A model generated the notes under the pieces. The model was not told where the DNA came from and did not search any database. It saw only the letters and a list, made by a program, of their open reading frames with translations. Source: Lachnospiraceae bacterium UBA7202 (GTDB lineage: Bacteria; Bacillota; Clostridia; Lachnospirales; Lachnospiraceae). Taken from it: a DNA stretch of 64,000 nucleotides. The stretch spans positions 8,826 to 72,825 of the forward strand of contig DKUO01000032.1 in NCBI GenBank assembly GCA_002490705.1, written 5' to 3'. Made by a program: the position numbers and the translations under genes. This document shows, one piece after another, positions 8,238 to 16,513 of the stretch; position 1 is the stretch's first letter; each line of letters begins with the position of its first letter.

Positions 8238-10652
8238 TTACGACATAAGCAGTTCAATTTCCGACTGTTTTTCCAGCAAATCCGCCGGAATATAGTTTCC
8301 CTTCATTTCCTTTCCATTGACGGTAAGCCTCTTACACCCGGACTCGGCATGTCCCGGATTTTTGACCACAATATGCAGATGACTTCCCCTGAAATCCTTT
8401 TCGATCTCAAAGCGTTCCCATTCCTTCGGAACAGAAGGCGCAATCTCAAGTCCGTAAAAATCAGGACGCATCCCCAGTATACCTTCCACGCATCCCACCA
8501 TAACCGTGGACGCAGTTCCCGTCAGCCAGTGCACATGGGACCGCCCGAAATGCGGACTGGCCTTCCCTTCCGTAAACTGACCATAGCAATAGGGTTCCAG
8601 TCTGCGAACCTCAGCCCGGTCATTCTGGGCCGCCGGCGCATTTTCCATAAAGTAGGTAAACGCCCTCTCCCCATGACCCCTAAGCGCCTCCGCCAAAATG
8701 ATCCACCCCTGTGACTGTGAAAAAATACCCGCATTTTCCTTGGTTCCCGCATTGTAAATCACAGCAAGCGCACCGTCAAAAGCATGTCTGTGATACGGCG
8801 GGTCCATTAAAACTGCGCCATATTCCGTGTTGAGCCTCTCGTATACCGTATTCAATGCCGTATCCGCCTGTTCCTGCGTGGCAAGACCACTGATCACCGC
8901 CCAGCTCTGAGGATTTAACCATAGATTTGCCTCATAATCCGTGCGTTTTCCGATGACCTCACCCTTTTCCGTAAATCCACGGATAAATCTATCCTCGTTC
9001 CAACACAAATCCTGTATGATCGCACCGAGTTTTTCCTGTTTCTCATCCAGATAGCCAATGTAATCCTGATCTTCCTTATACGCCGCAAACTTCTTCATAA
9101 TTGACATAGCCAGATAGAATTGTAGCGCCACGAAGGAAGACTCTCCGCCTTTGCCGAGTCTCAGGCAGTCATTCCAATCCGCGTACAGTCCGGCAGGCAT
9201 CCCGTGGGGCCCCAGATGATTCACGGAAAAATCGATGGCCCGCTTCAGATGTTCATATACCGTGCCCTCATCCCTGTTCGCAAAAGGGATCACCTCATCA
9301 ATAAAAGAAAGATCTCCCGTCTCGGAAATATACTTATAAACAGTGGGGAACAGCCACAGTGCATCATCCGCGCGGTAGGCCGGATGTCCCGTTTCCTGCA
9401 CATAGGACATATCATCCGGCGTATCCTCATGTCCAGCGTTGTGCGTAAACTTGACAAGTGGCAGGCCGCCGCCGTTATCCACCTGTGCGGAAAGCATAAA
9501 GCGAATCTTCTCCACTGCCATTTCCGGCGCCAAATGAATCACTCCCTGAATATCCTGCACGGTATCCCGGTATCCATACCCGTTGCGGAGACCGCAGTAG
9601 GTAAAGGAAGCCGCCCGCGACCAAATAAAAGTCATAAAACAATTGTAGGCATTCCATGTATTGATCATGGTATTGAATTCCGGACTGGGGGTTTTTACCT
9701 GAAAATGAGAAAGCTTAGAGTGCCAATAGGTAACCAGTTCCTCCCATTCCTTCCGGCAGGTTTCCCCGGGATTTTGATAAGCATTTACAATTTCTTCCGC
9801 CTCCGCATCTTCCTTCATGCCCAGAATAAACGCGATCTGTTTTGTTTCTCCCGGCGCCAGCAATATCCGGGCCGCCAGAGCGCCGCATCCGTTTTCATTG
9901 TAATTAACCTCTCCGCCAAGATCCCCGTTTGCCACGCCGTCCGGATTGCCATACCCATGGTATCTTCCCAGAAACGTTTCTCTGTCACCACAGTATGAGG
10001 AGGGTCTGACCCCTGCCAAACCAAAAAAGCGTTCTATCACAATTTTATTATCTACCGCTTTTCCCTTCTCCAAAGTGTCCAGATTTCCATGAATCCTCTG
10101 CCGAATCCGATTCCCCCTAAAAGCGGTGCTTGTGACAAACTGCGAATATTGCAGATTTACCTGATCATGCTCGTAGTTATTGACATTTGTAAATTCTGCA
10201 TATCCCGTAATCGTCAGGCTTCTTGCCTCTCCAGAAAGATTCGTCAGTTTCAGGTTCCAAACCTCGTAAGATTTATCAAGCGGAACATAATATAACACTT
10301 CCGAATGAATATCACTGTAATCTGCAATCATTCTGGTATATGCCGTTCCGTGACGGCATTCGCTTTTATATTCTTTCAAGTCCTTTCCCACCGGCTGCCA
10401 CGAAGCGGACCAATAGTCTTTACTTTCATTATCACGGATATAAATGTAACGTCCCGGCTGATCGAAATGATTAAAGATGTAGCGCAAAATTCTTCCATTC
10501 GCGCCTGATTTTGCAAAGCTGTATCCTCCGGCATTGTTGGAAATAACAGCGCCATACTCCGGGGAGCCCAGATAATTCGCCCACGGCGCCGGCGTATCCG
10601 GCCTCTCAATCACATATTCCCGTTTTTCATCATCAAAGTAGCCAAATTTCAT
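8238..10652 (-). CDS. GH94 glycoside phosphorylase (cellobiose/chitobiose phosphorylase-like)
   Basis: An 804-residue cytoplasmic enzyme of family GH94, which splits a beta-linked disaccharide with phosphate to give a sugar 1-phosphate and a free sugar. The N terminus MKFGYFDDEKREYVI and TPAPWANYLG are typical of cellobiose and N,N'-diacetylchitobiose phosphorylases. YGYRDTVQD and YADWNDC follow; the latter, near residues 490-496, holds the catalytic acid aspartate. The length is normal for the short GH94 class. The ATG at 10652 is preceded by GAGGAGG at good spacing; a GTG five codons upstream would itself be part of that site. It heads the importer operon. Donor and acceptor specificity cannot be settled by eye. 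Confidence 0.9.
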   Translation of the reverse strand: MKFGYFDDEKREYVIERPDTPAPWANYLGSPEYGAVISNNAGGYSFAKSGANGRILRYIFNHFDQPGRYIYIRDNESKDYWSASWQPVGKDLKEYKSECRHGTAYTRMIADYSDIHSEVLYYVPLDKSYEVWNLKLTNLSGEARSLTITGYAEFTNVNNYEHDQVNLQYSQFVTSTAFRGNRIRQRIHGNLDTLEKGKAVDNKIVIERFFGLAGVRPSSYCGDRETFLGRYHGYGNPDGVANGDLGGEVNYNENGCGALAARILLAPGETKQIAFILGMKEDAEAEEIVNAYQNPGETCRKEWEELVTYWHSKLSHFQVKTPSPEFNTMINTWNAYNCFMTFIWSRAASFTYCGLRNGYGYRDTVQDIQGVIHLAPEMAVEKIRFMLSAQVDNGGGLPLVKFTHNAGHEDTPDDMSYVQETGHPAYRADDALWLFPTVYKYISETGDLSFIDEVIPFANRDEGTVYEHLKRAIDFSVNHLGPHGMPAGLYADWNDCLRLGKGGESSFVALQFYLAMSIMKKFAAYKEDQDYIGYLDEKQEKLGAIIQDLCWNEDRFIRGFTEKGEVIGKRTDYEANLWLNPQSWAVISGLATQEQADTALNTVYERLNTEYGAVLMDPPYHRHAFDGALAVIYNAGTKENAGIFSQSQGWIILAEALRGHGERAFTYFMENAPAAQNDRAEVRRLEPYCYGQFTEGKASPHFGRSHVHWLTGTASTVMVGCVEGILGMRPDFYGLEIAPSVPKEWERFEIEKDFRGSHLHIVVKNPGHAESGCKRLTVNGKEMKGNYIPADLLEKQSEIELLMS

Positions 10653-10703
10653 ACCTAACCTCCTCACTTTTTCTCAAAAGTATAGTCCGGCACCGGATTT
10701 TGA

Positions 10704-10731
10704 TATATAAGGTTATATACAAAAATGTCAA
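10704..10731 (-). promoter_or_regulatory. Promoter of the GH94-importer operon
   Basis: On the minus strand, a perfect TTGACA (10726-10731) stands 16 bases from TATATA (10704-10709), about 50 bases before the phosphorylase start. It lies in the divergent region shared with the AraC gene, where the regulator probably binds. A TATAAT at 10740-10745 on the plus strand may serve that gene. Confidence 0.65.
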
Positions 10732-10778
10732 AATCATGATATAATAGGCGCAAAAGCAGCCGTATGAAGGAAAAACAG

Positions 10779-11519
10779 ATGAATTTACGAAACGAATGGT
10801 TTCAACAAGAACTGCAAAAGAGCGAAGAATCTATTCCCCATCGCCCGTTGGAAGAGGAATATACTTTCTATCAGGCCGTCAGCTCCGGGGATATGGATTT
10901 TGTACAAAAAAACTGTAGAGAGAATACCTTTACCAACCCCGAGGGCATGGGTATCCTCTCTGCCAATCCTCTGACCAATATAAAATATCATTTTGTTGTC
11001 ACAGTCGCCATGATTACCAGACGCTGTGTAGAAGCCGGTATGGAGCTGGAGCAGGCATTCCGCCTCAGCGACTTCTATATTTTGAAAATGGACGCCTATT
11101 CTTCTATTGAAGATATCTCAAAACTCCACAAGCAAATGGTTCTCGACTATACCAGAAAAATGCTGCTGGTTAAAAAAAGCAATGCCCTGTCAAAACCCAT
11201 TGTCCTCTGTATGGATTATATATACAGCCACATCAATCAAAGAATCACTGTGGAAGAGCTCGCAGAGTATGCAGACCTCTCCCCCAGTTATCTCTCCCGG
11301 CTTTTTAAGAAAGAGCTCAATATTTCCGTCAGCGATTACATTTGCGAAATGAAGATTGAGAAGGCCCAGCACCTGTTAAAATATTCCGATTACAGTCTGG
11401 TTGAAATCGCAAACTATCTGGCATTTTCCTCACAAAGCCATTTTATTCAGACCTTTAAAAAGCTGATCGGTGTGACGCCCAAAAAGTACCGCGACCACTA
11501 TTACCGCACTTCATGGTGA
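10779..11519 (+). CDS. AraC family regulator of the beta-glucoside module
   Basis: A 246-residue regulator whose last 100 residues form the two helix-turn-helix AraC domain: ITVEELAEYADLSPSYLSRL, then YSLVEIANYLAFSSQSHF and GVTPKKYRDHY. The N-terminal 140 residues have no recognised sugar-binding cupin signature and look helical. The ATG at 10779 has AAGGA seven bases upstream; an ATG five codons earlier has no such site. It is divergent from one GH94 gene and convergent with the other, so it most likely activates both disaccharide phosphorylase units. Confidence 0.88.
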   Translation: MNLRNEWFQQELQKSEESIPHRPLEEEYTFYQAVSSGDMDFVQKNCRENTFTNPEGMGILSANPLTNIKYHFVVTVAMITRRCVEAGMELEQAFRLSDFYILKMDAYSSIEDISKLHKQMVLDYTRKMLLVKKSNALSKPIVLCMDYIYSHINQRITVEELAEYADLSPSYLSRLFKKELNISVSDYICEMKIEKAQHLLKYSDYSLVEIANYLAFSSQSHFIQTFKKLIGVTPKKYRDHYYRTSW

Positions 11520-11550
11520 AATTGTGCCTGTCAGAATGCCTTCCCCGCTC

Positions 11551-14256
11551 TCAGGCGGAAAACAGTTCTACCACGATCCTATGCAGACTGTCCTCCATAG
11601 ACTTCACCGCATCCCGCTCAATCACAACCCGTCTGCCCGAAACGCCCTGCAGCGGTTTCCCGTCGCATTCCGCCCTGCCGATTTCGTATGAGCCGTACTC
11701 CCGTCCTTCCGTATTTTTGAAAATGACTTCAAACGCTTTTCCCGCAAACTGAAATCTGATGGAGGCCGTTCCCTTTTCATCAAACTGACTTTTCAAAAGC
11801 TTTGGACTGATCACCAGATCGCCCGCCTCCCCACGCACGCCGAACACTTCCGTAATCACGGTCATCATGTACCAGCTTGCCGCGCCCGTAAGATAGTGGT
11901 ACATTCCCCGCCCTTCCCTGTTGAAATACTCCGGAATACCCGGATAGATTTTGCTCGTATCAAAGCGAAGCGCTGTATCAGCCAGCGTTTGAAGCGCCTT
12001 ATAGCCTTCCTTCACATATCCTCTCTTATAGAGGGCGTTGGCGTACATCACCGTCATATGGGAAAACACAGCCCCGTTTTCCTTCTCTCCATAGGCAAAC
12101 CCGAACATTCTCCCCATATCAAATTTAAGCTCTTTGAAATCCGTATTCAGCCGATAGCCGCCAATGGCTGCATCATACAGATAATGATCGGCGCTTCTGC
12201 AAATTTGACTTATCTGGTCATCTGTTGCCGTGCCACTCATAACGGCAAAAACCTGACCTGTCAGCATCATCCTGACGCCATCTTTTGAAAGGCCCTCCAC
12301 AGCGTTTTTATGATTGTCATAATAACTGTTAAACCAGCCTTCCCCGGCTTCTCCCTGAATCCATTCCGTCTTGCGGATGTGCTCCATCAGCCAATCAGCC
12401 TTATGTGTCAGATTATCAATCAGTTCGGTGATGGGCACCCGAATTTTCCTGCCGCTGATATCGTGTCTGCACAGATCGGTATACTCTTTCAAAACCGTCC
12501 GTTTGTCCTCTATGCTCTCGTAGAGTCCTTTGTCGTCTTTCAGCAAAATACGGGCCTCCTCCAAAAGCTCTACCTCCGTGCAGGATAATCGGTCTTCCAT
12601 AAGCCGCAGGCAGTCCGCGAGCTGCCGCAGATTCCCCGCATAAGCGCAGGTAAAGGCCACGCTCTCACCGTTTTCCGCCGCCATATCCAGCGCGTCATTC
12701 CAATCCGCGCCGCGCAGACGCATTTCATTGTGCTCTCCCACTTCATAGAACGCGCAGAGATGTTCTACCAGAAGATGCTCCAGAATGGTGCTTGTATATA
12801 TGCTGCCGTCGGCTGTCTTCTGCCGCATACCGTATTCTTCGTTCCAGTTTTCATCAATCTCCGTCCCCCGTCCTGTCTGCGCATCCTTAAAATACTCCGC
12901 TTTTTCCAGCAGAACCTCCAGATCTCCGGTCTGATCAAGATAAAGCTTTGTTGTCATAAAGGGCCAGACGGCATGGTCCATCCAGACACGGCTGATCCCG
13001 TTCCTGTCAGCAATGAACTCTCCCTGCTTACTGCCTATGATTGTGGCATTGGTTCCGTCAATCCGCACCCCGCCATAATTGCTGACCACCATCTGACGCA
13101 CATCCCCGGGATTCATCAACAGAAGGGACAGGCAATCCTGCCACAGATCTCTCCATCCTCTTCCCCCTCTCCCGTAATCATGATGGGGCAGAAAAGAGCA
13201 TCCGTAGAGCCGTCTTAAAAAGGGCTGAAAGCTCACCCACCGTAAGAAGAGGTCAAAGCGGTCATCACCGGTATGGTATCTGACATTCACCTTCTCCTGC
13301 CAATAGTCCTTTGTCCGGTCAAGGGCCTGCTTCGCCTTCGAGGCGGAATCATACTGCAAAGCAAGCCTGTCCGCTTCCTCTTCCCCCTCCGCAATGCCTA
13401 GGCTGATCACATATTCCGCAGTCTCGCCCGGTTGCAGCGTTATCTGTGCAAAGCGGATACCTCCCACCGCCTCTTTGCCTGCAATCTCCGTTCCCGCCGA
13501 CACGCCCTCTCTGTTTCGGTACACTGCCTCCGGGTGGGTAAAAGTGCCGCCCTCCCCGAGGAAAGCATCCACCGTAGGATAGAAGGAGACGGGTTTTTCA
13601 CCGCTCCCCTCCGCCCCCGCCGCAAAATAGGTCAGGTGATTCCTCCGATGTCCCTTTTCATCAAAGGACATGGTGGGTGTCACCGTAACGCCGTACTGCC
13701 GCGTATGTATTCTGTGCAGCATGGACGTAACATTCCTGTGGTCCCTGATGTTGTCGGCGCTTCTTCCGTAGATCGGAACAGCCGCAACCGGTGTGATCTT
13801 CTGCTCCGTTTCCGCTGTATTGCGCAGCGTTACATACATTATTTCCACGTTATCGTCTACCGGGACAAAGGAAGTGATCTCCGCCTCCAGCTGATACCGC
13901 TTCGCGCTTCTCTTTACCGTATGCCACATCAGGCCTGCCGTCAGCGTACTTTCCTCCTGCTCTCCGGTAAATTTCTGATTCTCGGCCTCCGCCGACGCCC
14001 CTGTGGCCGACCAGCATCCGGCGCCCTCCACGATACACCAGAAATTTCTCGTAGACCTGTTGTTGTGCAGATTTTCTGCGCTTACCGGCTCTAACAGAAA
14101 AGCCTCCTGATTCAGCTTGCTGTCGCCTCCCAAATTCGGCGTTACCGAACTCTTCAATCCATTTTCTCCGGCAATCGGAAAATAAAGATAGCTGTAATTC
14201 TCCGGCTGCTTCAATCGAAAAACACCGTCGTTATCCAAAAAACGAATTGCTTCCAT
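11551..14256 (-). CDS. GH94 glycoside phosphorylase, long type (laminaribiose phosphorylase-like)
   Basis: A 901-residue GH94 enzyme. It shares the family motifs with its 804-residue neighbour (GGRGWRDLWQD and GADWNDALD, with the catalytic aspartate near residue 518) but is about 100 residues longer. It starts with a different N-terminal region (YSYLYFPIAGENG, then TPNLGGDSKLNQ) like that of laminaribiose phosphorylases and related 900-residue proteins. The product would be a sugar 1-phosphate from a beta-1,3- or other beta-linked glucose disaccharide. GGAGG stands nine bases before the ATG. It is a single-gene unit, separated by 31 bases from the convergent AraC gene. Specificity is inferred from overall resemblance only. 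Confidence 0.85.
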   Translation of the reverse strand: MEAIRFLDNDGVFRLKQPENYSYLYFPIAGENGLKSSVTPNLGGDSKLNQEAFLLEPVSAENLHNNRSTRNFWCIVEGAGCWSATGASAEAENQKFTGEQEESTLTAGLMWHTVKRSAKRYQLEAEITSFVPVDDNVEIMYVTLRNTAETEQKITPVAAVPIYGRSADNIRDHRNVTSMLHRIHTRQYGVTVTPTMSFDEKGHRRNHLTYFAAGAEGSGEKPVSFYPTVDAFLGEGGTFTHPEAVYRNREGVSAGTEIAGKEAVGGIRFAQITLQPGETAEYVISLGIAEGEEEADRLALQYDSASKAKQALDRTKDYWQEKVNVRYHTGDDRFDLFLRWVSFQPFLRRLYGCSFLPHHDYGRGGRGWRDLWQDCLSLLLMNPGDVRQMVVSNYGGVRIDGTNATIIGSKQGEFIADRNGISRVWMDHAVWPFMTTKLYLDQTGDLEVLLEKAEYFKDAQTGRGTEIDENWNEEYGMRQKTADGSIYTSTILEHLLVEHLCAFYEVGEHNEMRLRGADWNDALDMAAENGESVAFTCAYAGNLRQLADCLRLMEDRLSCTEVELLEEARILLKDDKGLYESIEDKRTVLKEYTDLCRHDISGRKIRVPITELIDNLTHKADWLMEHIRKTEWIQGEAGEGWFNSYYDNHKNAVEGLSKDGVRMMLTGQVFAVMSGTATDDQISQICRSADHYLYDAAIGGYRLNTDFKELKFDMGRMFGFAYGEKENGAVFSHMTVMYANALYKRGYVKEGYKALQTLADTALRFDTSKIYPGIPEYFNREGRGMYHYLTGAASWYMMTVITEVFGVRGEAGDLVISPKLLKSQFDEKGTASIRFQFAGKAFEVIFKNTEGREYGSYEIGRAECDGKPLQGVSGRRVVIERDAVKSMEDSLHRIVVELFSA

Positions 14257-14309
14257 TTCTGATACCCTCCATATGGATTTTTTTCCATTTTATTTTTTTT
14301 ATTAGGGAA

Positions 14310-14339
14310 GTTATATCAGAAAAAGATAGAAAATGTTAA
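14310..14339 (-). promoter_or_regulatory. Promoter of the long GH94 gene
   Basis: On the minus strand, TTAACA (14334-14339) is followed after 18 bases by TATAAC (14310-14315), about 55 bases before the start codon. Confidence 0.5.
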
Positions 14340-14384
14340 AACTATGACATAAAGATCATACAAAGCACATCAAATCAGCCACCG

Positions 14385-14837
14385 CTATTCCCTTCCGGTA
14401 TCCAGCACAGGAAAACCATGGTCAATCAGCAGCTCATCGGTTTCCATGATATCTTTTTTCCGCTGTATGGAAAACAGAAGCAAAGCATCCCTTTCGTCTC
14501 TTACATATAACTCTCTGTTACCGGAAAGCCTTAACATTTTCTGCGTTTCTTCCTCGGAAAGCCGGAGTCCGAATGCCAATGCAATCAGTTTGTCCCTCGA
14601 CGGTTTTTTGCTGCCGGCAAAGATCTGATAAACATATGACCGGCCAAGCAGAGAACCGCGGATTACATCCGCTATTTTAAGTTTCTTTTGTGACAACAGC
14701 GCATTCAGATGCGCAGACAGTTCTGTCGTGATGAAGCTTTCTCTATTCTCCTCAATATAATCCGCAACGTCCGTTGCCGCTTTTATTTCATGATTCAATT
14801 CGTCGGTTGTCTTCTTTTTCTCATCGTATTCTTTCAT
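14385..14837 (-). CDS. Small helix-turn-helix protein paired with a Ser/Thr kinase
   Basis: A 150-residue protein. Residues about 45-105 resemble an XRE/lambda-repressor-like domain (LNALLSQKKLKIADVIRGSL, then GRSYVYQIFAGSKKPSRDKL), followed by a helical tail ending LLIDHGFPVLDTGRE. The ATG at 14837 is preferred to an in-frame ATG at 14927, because AGAGGAAAG lies before it and the longer start would extend beyond the likely transcription start. It is divergent from a membrane Ser/Thr kinase gene, with the two promoters back to back. It may be the kinase's substrate or the regulator of the pair; neither is proven. Confidence 0.75.
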   Translation of the reverse strand: MKEYDEKKKTTDELNHEIKAATDVADYIEENRESFITTELSAHLNALLSQKKLKIADVIRGSLLGRSYVYQIFAGSKKPSRDKLIALAFGLRLSEEETQKMLRLSGNRELYVRDERDALLLFSIQRKKDIMETDELLIDHGFPVLDTGRE

Positions 14838-14889
14838 AAAATCTGCCGCTTTCCTCTGTGATTGGCCGCAGGGCGCTGCCCCTGCGACA

Positions 14890-14919
14890 ATTATACCAAA
14901 AGTATGGTTTATGTGACAA
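14890..14919 (-). promoter_or_regulatory. Promoter of the HTH gene
   Basis: On the minus strand, TTGTCA (14914-14919), 18 bases, then TATAAT (14890-14895). A GC-rich hairpin GCAGGG/CCCTGC lies just downstream in the leader. Confidence 0.65.
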
Positions 14920-14936
14920 GACGGCATATCTCCGAC

Positions 14937-14965
14937 TTGTATCCCATCGAGATTGTTGTTATAAT
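14937..14965 (+). promoter_or_regulatory. Promoter of the Ser/Thr kinase gene
   Basis: TTGTAT (14937-14942), 17 bases, then a perfect TATAAT (14960-14965), 39 bases before the kinase start. Its -35 box is only 17 bases from that of the divergent HTH promoter. Confidence 0.65.
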
Positions 14966-15003
14966 ATTACGGAATTAAGAACATACAGGATAAAGGGTTC
15001 GGA

Positions 15004-16482
15004 ATGATGGAATACGAAGAGATTAAAGTGCTGAAGCAAAGCCCCAAAAGCTCTGTGTATCTGGTGCGTGAAAAGAATGGGGAACAAATCTTTATAAAAA
15101 AAGTATTAAACGGAAATCACCCTATTTATACTTCCCTGCAAAATTGCACCCACCCCTTTATTCCCCGGCTGTATGAGGTTACTTCGGAAAATGGCTGTAC
15201 GACGGTTCTAGAGGAATATATAGAAGGCACCGTTTTAGACGACGAAGAACTGCCGGAAAGGCAGGCTGTCCGAATGATAAAAGAACTGTGTTCCGCATTG
15301 GAATATCTGCACGGAAAAAACATCATCCATCGCGATATAAAACCTTCCAATATTATCCTTGCAAAGGATGGGCATATCCGGCTGATCGATTTCGACGCTG
15401 CGCGCACACCCAAGGATGATTTGGAACAGGACACCCACCTGCTGGGGACACGAGGCTACGCGCCTCCCGAGCAGTACGGTTTTTCTCAAACAGATGAAAG
15501 GGCAGATATCTATGCGCTGGGCGTTACTCTGAAACAGCTTTTAGGAAAGCATGCCGGGAAGCCGCGGTATAAGAGAATCATCCAAAAATGTACGGAGCTG
15601 AACCCGGATCAGCGATACCAGTCTGTCCGCCAAATAAGAAGAGCACTCTCTCCTGCGCATCTGACTCTGTTGCCTGTTGCAGCTGCAATCCTGCTGGCTG
15701 CCCTTATAGGGATCGCTGTATGGCCCCAGCCTGCCTCTGATGGAACAGCACAGCCGGAGAATGCCGGACTGACCGTGCTGCCTGCGCCCGCCAATCCCCA
15801 CTGGGACGGCGAGACGGGAACCGCATTATGGGAAAATGTAATGGAATCAGGTGTCGGCAGTGAGGTGAGATACCTCTGGAGGCTGTACCGGTGCGACACG
15901 CCGACACCGCCTGACCTCGCAAACGACGAATGGGGAAAAGACGGTGATGCGCGGGGAAACGTTTCGGAAGACGATGCGTTTTTTCCAATCCCTCTGGCCG
16001 ATGAATTGTGGGACAACGGCTACTATTATTTTGCGGTATGCGCTTCCGGCGACGGTGTGCAATATGCTGACAGCCCCTATGTCCTATCGGATGTATTCCA
16101 ATATACGGGCGAATCCGCTCCCCGGCTTCCCGCGCCCACAGAACTTTCCTGGCGGATCACAGAGGCCGATGAGTCGCGGCGGTTTTATGCCACATTTGAT
16201 ATGGAACCCTATGAAGATCAGGATATGTTTTATATCTTTGTCTATGACAGCAAGGGCAATTATGTGATGTCCTCATATTGGCACAAAGCAGATATCCTTG
16301 AGCGGGAAATTCCCGGCATTCCCATCAAGGCTGAATTTATAGCGGTGTTGGACGAGTCGTTCCGCTTTGCGGTGCAGGTTTTGACTTCCCGGCCCAACGA
16401 ATACCGCTCAAGCCCGGCTGTCTCTCCCTATCCTCCGTCGGATGCGTATTTCAGTCCATGGTTTAATAATTCTGCGAACTGA
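15004..16482 (+). CDS. Membrane Ser/Thr protein kinase with FN3-like ectodomain
   Basis: A 492-residue bitopic kinase. The Hanks-type domain (about 1-210) shows the catalytic loop HRDIKPSN (Asp111), DFD in place of DFG at 129-131, and GTRGYAPPEQYG in the activation segment. The glycine loop is weak (LKQSPKSSVYLV). One membrane helix spans about 220-240. The outer part of about 250 residues looks like two beta-sandwich repeats, each opening with an LPAP motif followed by a Trp (LPAPANPHWDG and LPAPTELSW) and resembling fibronectin type III. PASTA repeats, which sense cell-wall fragments in PknB/PrkC kinases, are absent. So the kinase may sense a different external cue. Its divergent neighbour is a small HTH protein. 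Confidence 0.88.
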   Translation: MMEYEEIKVLKQSPKSSVYLVREKNGEQIFIKKVLNGNHPIYTSLQNCTHPFIPRLYEVTSENGCTTVLEEYIEGTVLDDEELPERQAVRMIKELCSALEYLHGKNIIHRDIKPSNIILAKDGHIRLIDFDAARTPKDDLEQDTHLLGTRGYAPPEQYGFSQTDERADIYALGVTLKQLLGKHAGKPRYKRIIQKCTELNPDQRYQSVRQIRRALSPAHLTLLPVAAAILLAALIGIAVWPQPASDGTAQPENAGLTVLPAPANPHWDGETGTALWENVMESGVGSEVRYLWRLYRCDTPTPPDLANDEWGKDGDARGNVSEDDAFFPIPLADELWDNGYYYFAVCASGDGVQYADSPYVLSDVFQYTGESAPRLPAPTELSWRITEADESRRFYATFDMEPYEDQDMFYIFVYDSKGNYVMSSYWHKADILEREIPGIPIKAEFIAVLDESFRFAVQVLTSRPNEYRSSPAVSPYPPSDAYFSPWFNNSAN

Positions 16483-16486
16483 AAAG

Positions 16487-16513
16487 CTCCCCGTATCATA
16501 ATGGTACGGGGAG
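16487..16513. terminator. Bidirectional terminator between convergent genes
   Basis: A 9 bp perfect stem CTCCCCGTA/TACGGGGAG (16487-16495 with 16505-16513) sits in the 31 bases between the kinase gene and the convergent SGNH gene. On the minus strand it is followed by CTTTTC. Confidence 0.75.
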
